Position numbers and translations under genes: made by a program. From Streptomyces sp. SID12501 (GTDB taxonomy: Bacteria > Actinomycetota > Actinomycetes > Streptomycetales > Streptomycetaceae): a stretch of 53,396 nucleotides of DNA. The DNA lies in contig NZ_JAAGLU010000050.1 in the NCBI RefSeq assembly GCF_010550245.1, positions 1-53,396 of the forward strand, in the 5' to 3' direction. Positions 1-6,359 of this stretch are shown here, in pieces; positions within the stretch are counted from its first letter, which is position 1, and each line of letters begins with the position of its first letter. Under the pieces are notes generated by a model, which was not told where the DNA came from, did no database searches, and saw only the letters and a list, made by a program, of their open reading frames with translations.

Positions 1-206
1 CCGGACAGTGCTGGGACAACGCCCTCGCCGAGTCGTTCTTCGCCACCATCAAACGGGAGTTGCTCGACACGAGAACCTGGCTCAACCGGGCCGCGGCCCG
101 CACCGCGATCTTCGACTTTGTCGAGGGCTGGTACAACTTGCACCGACTGCACAGCAGCCTCGGCTACCGCAGTCCCGCCGAATACGAGACCGCACCCGCA
201 GCCTGA
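1..206 (+). CDS. IS3-family transposase OrfB, C-terminal fragment (cut by window edge)
   Basis: Reading from base 3, the frame encodes the end of an IS3-type integrase core. It contains DNALAESFFATIKRE, then a region ending WYNLHRLHSSLGYRSPAEYE, which is the classic block around the last catalytic Glu of the DDE fold, and stops with TGA at 204-206. The protein would cut and join the ends of its own element. The 5' part lies outside the window, so it cannot be said whether the element is complete. The overlapping frame that starts at base 8 is a shadow. Confidence 0.85.
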   Translation, partial: GQCWDNALAESFFATIKRELLDTRTWLNRAAARTAIFDFVEGWYNLHRLHSSLGYRSPAEYETAPAA

Positions 207-218
207 CCACCACACCAA

Positions 219-246
219 TGGTGTCCGTCAAAGCGGAACAAGCTCA
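219..246 (+). mobile_element. Probable right terminal inverted repeat of the IS3 element
   Basis: Thirteen bases after the transposase stop lies a 28-bp stretch whose reverse complement begins TGAGCTTGTTCCGC. IS3-family ends usually start with TG and finish with CA, and this stretch ends in CA at 245-246. The left end is not in the window, so the match cannot be tested here. Confidence 0.5.
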
Positions 247-273
247 GGAGGAGGTGCCTCTTGTGGACATACG

Positions 274-328
274 GAAAGTGAGCGGCCACCCCCACGAGAG
301 CTAGGGGTGGACACTCCGTTCACTTTTC
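274..328. repeat. Long imperfect inverted repeat next to the IS3 end
   Basis: The left arm GAAAGTGAGCGG...CCACCCC (274-293) pairs with the right arm GGGGTGG...CCGTTCACTTTTC (304-328), with a small asymmetric bulge and an approximately 10-base loop. A 13-codon open frame starting GTG near 262 sits behind an AGGAGGAGG ribosome-site-like run and ends TAG inside the loop region. It may be another insertion-sequence end or a leader hairpin; there is no other support. Confidence 0.4.
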
Positions 329-439
329 AGGAGCCTGCCGCAGTTCCCGCTGTGGTGGGCTCCACCTTTTTGTACGGTACCGGTGCGGAGTGCTGTGTGC
401 CACCGGCTCCAGGGGCTCGGGTCGGTTCCGGGCGCCCCC

Positions 440-1648
440 TCACAACCGATGCGCCGCCCCCGTAGGTGTGGCCCCCCGCGTGTCCAGCAGCAGCTGCGCC
501 TTCACCGACAGGCCCTGGAGGTCGTACGTGCGGTGTTGCTGGAGCAGGATCGTCAGGTCGGCGTCGGCCGCCGCCTCGTAGAGGGAGTCCGCGCGCGGGA
601 GGGGGCGGTCCAGGACGCTCCACGACGGGACGTGGGGGTCGTGGTAGCTGACGGAGGCGCCCAGTTCCATCAGACGGATCGCGATCTCCTGGGCGGGGGA
701 GCCCTGTTGGTCGGCGAGGTCGGGCTTGTAGGTGACGCCCAGGAGCAGTACGCGGGCGCCCCGGGCCGACTTGCCGTGTTCGTTCAGGAGGGTGGCCGCG
801 CGCTGGATGACGTACTGGGGCATGTGGTTGTTGACCTGCTGGGCGAGTTCCACCATGCGGAGGGTGCGGCCGGTGTGGCCGCGCAGGTCCTGGGGGGTGG
901 CGTGGCCGCCGACGCCGGGGCCCGGGCGGAAGGCCTGGAAGCCGAACGGCTTGGTCTCGGCGCAGCGGATGACGTCCCAGAGGTCGACGCCCAGGTCGTG
1001 GCAGAGGACGGCCATCTCGTTGACGAGGGCGATGTTGACGTGCCGGAAGTTGGTCTCCAGGAGCTGCACGGTTTCCGCTTCCCGGGGTCCACGCGCGCGT
1101 ACCACCTTGTCGGTGAGCCGGGCGTAGAAGGCGGCGGCCGATTCGGTGCAGGCCGGGGTGAGGCCGCCGATGACCTTCGGGGTGTTGGCGGGGGTGAAGT
1201 CGCGGTTGCCGGGGTCGACACGGCTGGGGGAGTAGGCGAGGTGGAAGTCGCGGCCCGCCTGTAGTCCGGAGCCCTCTTCGAGGAGAGGGCGCAGGAACTC
1301 CTCCGTCGTGCCCGGCTGCACGGGCGACTCAAGGATCACCGTGGTGTGCGGGCGCAGGCGGGCCGCGAGGGTGCGGGCGGCGGCCTCCACCTGGCTGAGG
1401 TCGAGCGTGCCGTCGGCGCCGCGCGGGGTGGGGGCGCAGATGACGGCGGTGCGTACGCGGCCGAGTTCGGCGGGGCCGACGGCCGTCCGGAAGCCTCCGG
1501 AGAGCATCCGGCGCAGCTCGGCGGCGGTCAGGGAACCGGCTTCCGGGCCGGTCTTGTACCCGAGGGTGGGGATGCCGGCGGCGACGGCGGCCTGGGCCAG
1601 CGGCAGGCCGAGATGTCCGAGTCCGATGACGGCGAGATCTGCGGGCAT
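440..1648 (-). CDS. UDP-glucose/UDP-ManNAc dehydrogenase-like protein, probably catalytically dead
   Basis: The 402-residue product has the three-part architecture of the nucleotide-sugar dehydrogenase family: an N-terminal Rossmann domain (VIGLGHLGLPLA, residues about 6-17), a central helical domain (NIALVNEMAVLCHDLG) and a C-terminal UDP-binding domain. The family oxidises a UDP-sugar to its uronic acid using a catalytic Cys. Here the Cys loop reads GPGVGGHATPQD, with Ala in place of Cys. The SPER motif reads SPSR, the conserved Lys of the AKL.EN segment is Gln (VQLLETN), and the acidic residue after the second strand, which holds the NAD ribose, is Lys (GYKTGP). ATG 1648 is chosen because GGAAGGAC lies just upstream; an in-frame start at 1693 lacks this. 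It diverges from glpD. The family is clear, but an active enzyme is doubtful. Confidence 0.85.
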   Translation of the reverse strand: MPADLAVIGLGHLGLPLAQAAVAAGIPTLGYKTGPEAGSLTAAELRRMLSGGFRTAVGPAELGRVRTAVICAPTPRGADGTLDLSQVEAAARTLAARLRPHTTVILESPVQPGTTEEFLRPLLEEGSGLQAGRDFHLAYSPSRVDPGNRDFTPANTPKVIGGLTPACTESAAAFYARLTDKVVRARGPREAETVQLLETNFRHVNIALVNEMAVLCHDLGVDLWDVIRCAETKPFGFQAFRPGPGVGGHATPQDLRGHTGRTLRMVELAQQVNNHMPQYVIQRAATLLNEHGKSARGARVLLLGVTYKPDLADQQGSPAQEIAIRLMELGASVSYHDPHVPSWSVLDRPLPRADSLYEAAADADLTILLQQHRTYDLQGLSVKAQLLLDTRGATPTGAAHRL

Positions 1649-1697
1649 GCGTGGGCCGTCCTTCCCAGTAGCCGAAGCGGGACAGGTGCGCAAGCCG

Positions 1698-1803
1698 TGT
1701 GGACAGAACGAGCGAGCGCAATGTCAGACTAGGAGTAAATATGACCGATATGTGTGATTGGGTGCGCGAGTTTCCACAGGTGTTTCTGTGTGGGTTGTCC
1801 ACA
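1698..1803. promoter_or_regulatory. Cluster of DnaA-box-like sites in the divergent intergenic region
   Basis: TTGTCCACA, the Streptomyces DnaA-box consensus, is present at 1795-1803. CTGTCCACA, one mismatch, lies on the minus strand at 1698-1706. GTTTCCACA, two mismatches, lies at 1770-1778. All three fall within about 105 bp between two divergent genes, in a locally AT-rich patch. Whether DnaA binds here is inference. Confidence 0.4.
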
Positions 1804-1943
1804 GGCTGGGGGCGGGTGGTGGCCGAAGTCGGGCAACCCGGTCAGAATTCGGGCAGGGGATTCGGGCAGGCGTAGCCGTACGGCGGGACACAGTCAGCCG
1901 GCCGTACGGAAGCGGCCGGTGCGACCGACAGCAGGAGGCAGCG

Positions 1944-3650
1944 ATGAGGACAGCGGCACTGGGACCGGCGCAGCGCGCCGAGTCACTGGCAGCAATGGCC
2001 GAGCGTGAGCTGGACGTGCTGGTGGTGGGCGCGGGCGTGGTCGGCGCGGGTACCGCCCTCGACTCCGTGACCCGCGGCCTGTCCACGGGCCTGGTGGAGG
2101 CCCGTGACTGGGCGTCGGGCACGTCGAGCAGGTCAAGCAAGCTCATCCATGGCGGACTGCGCTATCTGGAGATGCTCGACTTCGCCCTCGTACGGGAGGC
2201 GTTGAAGGAACGCGGGCTGTTGCTGGAGCGGCTCGCTCCGCACCTGGTGAAGCCGGTGGCGTTCCTGTATCCGCTTCAGCACCAGGGCTGGGAGCGGCTG
2301 TACGCCGGGGCGGGCGTCGCGCTCTACGACGCCATGTCGATGGCCCGCGGGCACGGGCGGGGCCTGCCGCGGCACCGTCACCTGAGCCGCCGTCACGCCC
2401 TGCGTGTCGCGCCCGCCCTGAAGAAGGACGCGCTGGTCGGAGCGTTGCAGTATTACGACGCGCAGATGGACGACGCCCGCTTTGTGGCCACCCTGGTGCG
2501 CACGGCGGCGGCGTACGGAGCCAAAGTCGCCAACCGCGCGCGGGTGACCGGTTTCCTGCGCGAGGGGGAGCGGGTCGTGGGCGCCCGGGTGCAGGATGTC
2601 GAGGGCGGCGGGGAGTACGAGATCCGCGCCCGGCAGATCGTCAACGCCACCGGGGTGTGGACCGACGACACCCAGGGGATGGTCGGCGAGCGCGGCCAGT
2701 TTCACGTCCGGGCGTCCAAGGGCATCCATCTGGTCGTGCCCAAGGACCGGATCCACTCGACGACCGGGCTGATCCTGCGCACCGAGAAGTCCGTGCTGTT
2801 CGTGATCCCATGGGGCCGGCACTGGATCGTCGGGACGACGGACACCGACTGGGACCTCGACAAGGCCCACCCGGCCGCGTCCAGCGCCGACATCGACTAT
2901 CTGCTGGAGCACGTGAACTCGGTGCTCGCGGTGCCGTTGACGAGGGACGACGTCCAGGGTGTGTACGCGGGCCTGCGGCCCCTGCTCGCCGGTGAGTCCG
3001 ATGCCACCAGCAAGCTGTCGCGCGAGCACACCGTGGCGCACCCGGTGCCGGGGCTCGTGGTGGTGGCGGGCGGCAAGTACACGACGTACCGGGTGATGGC
3101 GAAGGACGCGGTCGACGCGGCGGTGCACGGCCTCGACCAGCGGGTCGCCGAGTGCGTGACGGAGGATGTGCCGCTGCTGGGCGCCGAGGGCTACCGCGCG
3201 CTGTGGAACGCCCGGGCGCGGACTGCCGCGCGCACCGGCCTCCATGTGGTGCGCGTGGAGCACCTGCTGAATCGGTACGGCTCACTGGCGCAGGAGGTCC
3301 TCGATCTGATCGCCGCGGACTCCTCGCTCGGCGAGCCCCTGCAGTCGGCGGAGGACTATCTGCGGGCGGAGGTCGTGTACGCGGCCTCGCACGAGGGGGC
3401 GCGGCATCTGGACGACGTGCTGACGCGGCGGACCCGGATCTCGATCGAGACGTTCGACCGGGGGACGCGCAGTTCCCGGGAGGCGGCGGAGCTGATGGCG
3501 CCCGTTCTCGGCTGGGACAAGGACCAGATCGAGCGTGAGGTCGAGCACTACGACAAGCGGGTGGAGGCGGAGCGTGAGTCGCAGCGGCAGCCCGACGACC
3601 TGACGGCGGACGCCGCGCGGCTCGGTGCGCCGGACATCGTGCCGCTCTGA
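1944..3650 (+). CDS. glpD: Aerobic glycerol-3-phosphate dehydrogenase
   Basis: The 568-residue flavoprotein oxidises sn-glycerol-3-phosphate to dihydroxyacetone phosphate and passes electrons to the membrane quinone pool. The N-terminal FAD-binding motif is VLVVGAGVVGAGTALD (about residues 23-38). The GTSSRSSKLIHGGLRYLE block that follows is diagnostic of GlpD/GlpA. Further on are the IVNATGVWTDD and GGKYTTYR motifs and a C-terminal DAO_C-type helical domain. ATG 1944 is preceded by AGGAGG at 1933-1938 with a 5-base spacer, so the longer open frame upstream is ignored. Length matches bacterial GlpD. No glycerol kinase or facilitator gene is adjacent, so this is a stand-alone copy. Confidence 0.95.
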   Translation: MRTAALGPAQRAESLAAMAERELDVLVVGAGVVGAGTALDSVTRGLSTGLVEARDWASGTSSRSSKLIHGGLRYLEMLDFALVREALKERGLLLERLAPHLVKPVAFLYPLQHQGWERLYAGAGVALYDAMSMARGHGRGLPRHRHLSRRHALRVAPALKKDALVGALQYYDAQMDDARFVATLVRTAAAYGAKVANRARVTGFLREGERVVGARVQDVEGGGEYEIRARQIVNATGVWTDDTQGMVGERGQFHVRASKGIHLVVPKDRIHSTTGLILRTEKSVLFVIPWGRHWIVGTTDTDWDLDKAHPAASSADIDYLLEHVNSVLAVPLTRDDVQGVYAGLRPLLAGESDATSKLSREHTVAHPVPGLVVVAGGKYTTYRVMAKDAVDAAVHGLDQRVAECVTEDVPLLGAEGYRALWNARARTAARTGLHVVRVEHLLNRYGSLAQEVLDLIAADSSLGEPLQSAEDYLRAEVVYAASHEGARHLDDVLTRRTRISIETFDRGTRSSREAAELMAPVLGWDKDQIEREVEHYDKRVEAERESQRQPDDLTADAARLGAPDIVPL

Positions 3651-4017
3651 CGCCTCCGCAACTCCCGGCCGCGAACCGCTGGTTTCGGACTTGCGGCGTC
3701 TTCCCGGCCGCAACTCTCGAACTCCCGAGCGTCACTCGAACGAGTGTCGTGAGCTGGGATCTTTGCTCGGCACCCGTCCGTTCTACGGGGTGCGCGGACA
3801 GAACTCGGCGGCGGGCGGGGCCGAGCCGAGGCCGGGGTCCGCGCTCGCGTCCGTGTTCATTCGGGAGGGGGGGAAGACAGTGACAGCAGGTCGGACGGCG
3901 GATCACTCGCTTCACGCGGTCTCCCTTCCCACGGGCCGCCGTCCGTCCCGAGGGGCACCCGGGGCATCGGCCGGTTGTCGGGTGAGGGACAATGGAGGCT
4001 CTGTCAGGGCGGGTTGC
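3651..4017. other. Intergenic region with a possible upstream start for the first kinase
   Basis: No separate gene is visible in these 367 bases. A purine-rich run (GGGAGGGGGGGAAG, 3864-3877) lies three bases before an in-frame GTG at 3880. That GTG would add a 46-residue, low-complexity, Arg/Gly-rich extension to the kinase that follows. Its ribosome site is better than the one at the start chosen below, so the true start is uncertain. Confidence 0.4.
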
Positions 4018-6198
4018 ATGAGGGGACGCATGTCGGAGGCGGAGCGGGCGGGAGCATCCCGTCAGGACAGGAGTGAGCGTCTCCTCGCCGGGCGGTACCG
4101 GCTGGGAGGAGTCCTCGGCCGCGGCGGCATGGGCACCGTCTGGCGGGCGGAGGACGAGACCCTCGGCCGGACGGTCGCCGTCAAGGAGCTGCGGTTCCCG
4201 GGAAGTATCGACGAGGAGGAGAAGCGGCGGCTGATCACGCGGACGCTGCGCGAGGCCAAGGCCATCGCGCGGATCCGCAACAACAGCGCCGTGACCGTCT
4301 TCGACGTGGTCGAGGAGGACGACCGGCCGTGGATCGTGATGGAGCTCGTCGAGGGCAAGTCGCTCGCCGAGGTCATCCGTGAGGACGGGCTGCTGGAGCC
4401 GAGGCGCGCTGCCGAGGTGGGCCTCGCGATTCTCGACGTGCTCAGGTCCGCGCACCGCGAGGGCATCCTGCATCGCGACGTGAAGCCGTCGAACGTTCTG
4501 ATGTCGGAGGACGGCCGGGTCGTCCTCACCGACTTCGGTATCGCGCAGGTCGAGGGCGACCCGTCGATCACCTCGACCGGCATGCTCGTCGGCGCTCCCT
4601 CCTACATCTCGCCGGAGCGGGCCCGAGGCCACAAGCCCGGCCCGGCTGCCGACCTCTGGTCTCTCGGTGGCCTGCTGTACGCGTCGGTCGAGGGTGTGCC
4701 GCCGTACGACAAGGGGTCCGCGATCGCGACGCTGACCGCCGTGATGACGGAGCAGTTGGAGGAGCCGAAGAACGCGGGTCCGCTGAAGGACGTGATCTAC
4801 GGGCTGCTCACCAAGGATCCCGCCAAGCGGCTCGACGACGCCGGTGCGCGCACGATGCTCAACGCGGTGTTCCACGCGCCCCAGCGCGAGGAGGCCGAGC
4901 CGGAGCCGGTGGACGCCACGAAGGTCGTGCCGTTGCCGCCCGTCCCCGACCGGAACAAGCGGGCGGACAAGGCTGAGGAGAGCGGGAGTTCGGCCGACTC
5001 GGGCTCCGCGGGCAAGCGGGGCGAGGATGCCGGAGAGCGGTTCCGGGGTGCGTTCCGGTCCGTGAAGAAGGCGGCCGTCGCGGCGGGTGCCGGGGCGGGG
5101 GCGGCGGTTCGGACGAAGTCCGCCGACTCCGCTGACTCCGCCGGGGCTACCGGTGCTTCCGGGTCCGGGGGGACCGCGGGGGCTGCGGTCTCCGAGACCG
5201 CGGTTTCCGGGAGTGTGGCTTCCGCCGGTGTGGAGGACGACGCTGAGAAGAGCGGCGGTGCGGGGAAATCCGGGAAACCGGCCGGGGGCGCTGCTCAGGG
5301 AGCCGTTGTTCCCGGCGCCAGGGACGGTCAGGGCCGGGAAAGTGGGGCTCAGGGGGGTAACGCCGGTACCGGTGGCCGGAGTTCGGGGTGGCCCGTGGTG
5401 CCGCCGCCGGATCTGCCGCCTCGGTCGGTGCCCAGGGCGCCGCTCACCGACGTGGTGCCCAAGCGCACGCTGGTGATCATCGCGGTGGTTGTCGCGGTCA
5501 TCGCGCTCGGCGTGGTGCTGGCCCTCGTGCTTGGGGGCGACGACTCCACCGACAGCTCCGCCGACGGGGCGAAGAGCGGTGGGGGCAAGGTGACGTCAAC
5601 CTCCTCCGCCTCCGCCGAGACCAAGGAGGACAAGGACGAGGGCACCCGTGCGGACGGTGGGCAGAGCGCCGATGCCACGAAGAGCGCCGAGGCGGGGACC
5701 GGCTCGGGCGCCGGAGCGGGCTCGGGGAACTCGGCCAGTGCGTCGGCGAGTGCGTCCGGTGAGTCCGCGGGTGTGTCCACGCACACGAATGGGCAGGGGT
5801 TCTCCATCGGACTGCCCGCCGGATGGAAGTACGAGTCCACGGGGGCCGCGGGGGCCAGGTTCGCGGGGCCCGACGGGCAGAAGCTGCTCGTCGGGTGGAC
5901 CACCATGCCCAAGAGCGATCCCGTGGCGGACTGGAAGAACCAAGAGCAGTACATGACGCGTTCGCAGTACGACCGGATCCGAATAGAGAAGGTGGACTAC
6001 CGCGGCTGGAACACGGCCGACTGGGAGTTCACCTACACGGAGGGCGGGACGGAGTACCGGTCGGTGGACCGGGGGTTCGTCGTCGACGACCAACTCGGAT
6101 ATGGGCTCATGTACACGGCGAAAGCGTCGAATTGGGACAGTGAGCTGCGCAAGGAGACATGGCGGACCTTCACGGAGACGTTCGAGCCGAAATCGTGA
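4018..6198 (+). CDS. Transmembrane Ser/Thr protein kinase, PknB-type (array member 1)
   Basis: The 726-residue product starts with a Hanks-type kinase domain. It has LGRGGMG (about 32-38), the ATP-anchoring Lys56 in VAVKEL, HRDVKPSN (152-159) with catalytic Asp154, DFG at 172-174 and a normal SPE segment. All catalytic residues are present. A long Ala/Gly/Ser-rich linker follows, then one transmembrane helix (about 484-508, TLVIIAVVVAVIALG) and a Ser/Ala/Gly stalk. The ectodomain of about 150 residues begins GFSIGLPAGWKYES and has no PASTA repeats. ATG 4018 or ATG 4030 are both possible (AGGGGA precedes 4030), as is GTG 3880. It probably phosphorylates cytoplasmic targets in response to an envelope signal; the ligand is unknown. 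Members 2-4 follow in the same orientation. Confidence 0.9.
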   Translation: MRGRMSEAERAGASRQDRSERLLAGRYRLGGVLGRGGMGTVWRAEDETLGRTVAVKELRFPGSIDEEEKRRLITRTLREAKAIARIRNNSAVTVFDVVEEDDRPWIVMELVEGKSLAEVIREDGLLEPRRAAEVGLAILDVLRSAHREGILHRDVKPSNVLMSEDGRVVLTDFGIAQVEGDPSITSTGMLVGAPSYISPERARGHKPGPAADLWSLGGLLYASVEGVPPYDKGSAIATLTAVMTEQLEEPKNAGPLKDVIYGLLTKDPAKRLDDAGARTMLNAVFHAPQREEAEPEPVDATKVVPLPPVPDRNKRADKAEESGSSADSGSAGKRGEDAGERFRGAFRSVKKAAVAAGAGAGAAVRTKSADSADSAGATGASGSGGTAGAAVSETAVSGSVASAGVEDDAEKSGGAGKSGKPAGGAAQGAVVPGARDGQGRESGAQGGNAGTGGRSSGWPVVPPPDLPPRSVPRAPLTDVVPKRTLVIIAVVVAVIALGVVLALVLGGDDSTDSSADGAKSGGGKVTSTSSASAETKEDKDEGTRADGGQSADATKSAEAGTGSGAGAGSGNSASASASASGESAGVSTHTNGQGFSIGLPAGWKYESTGAAGARFAGPDGQKLLVGWTTMPKSDPVADWKNQEQYMTRSQYDRIRIEKVDYRGWNTADWEFTYTEGGTEYRSVDRGFVVDDQLGYGLMYTAKASNWDSELRKETWRTFTETFEPKS

Positions 6199-6359
6199 TG
6201 CCCGCGCTTCCGAGTTGAGGCCGTCAGATCTCGAATCCCCTCTTTGCGAATTGCCTCCGGCACGTATCGTGAGTGGTTGCGGACCGTACGCATGCAGAAC
6301 GGGACGTATGGCGAACGGAAATGAGCAGCTGGAGCAGCCGGACGGTCGGGGGAGGCATC

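Noticed and set aside
2641..4875. 744-codon minus-strand frame across glpD and kinase 1
   Set aside because: It is a shadow of two confident plus-strand genes, Arg/Pro-rich and without motifs.
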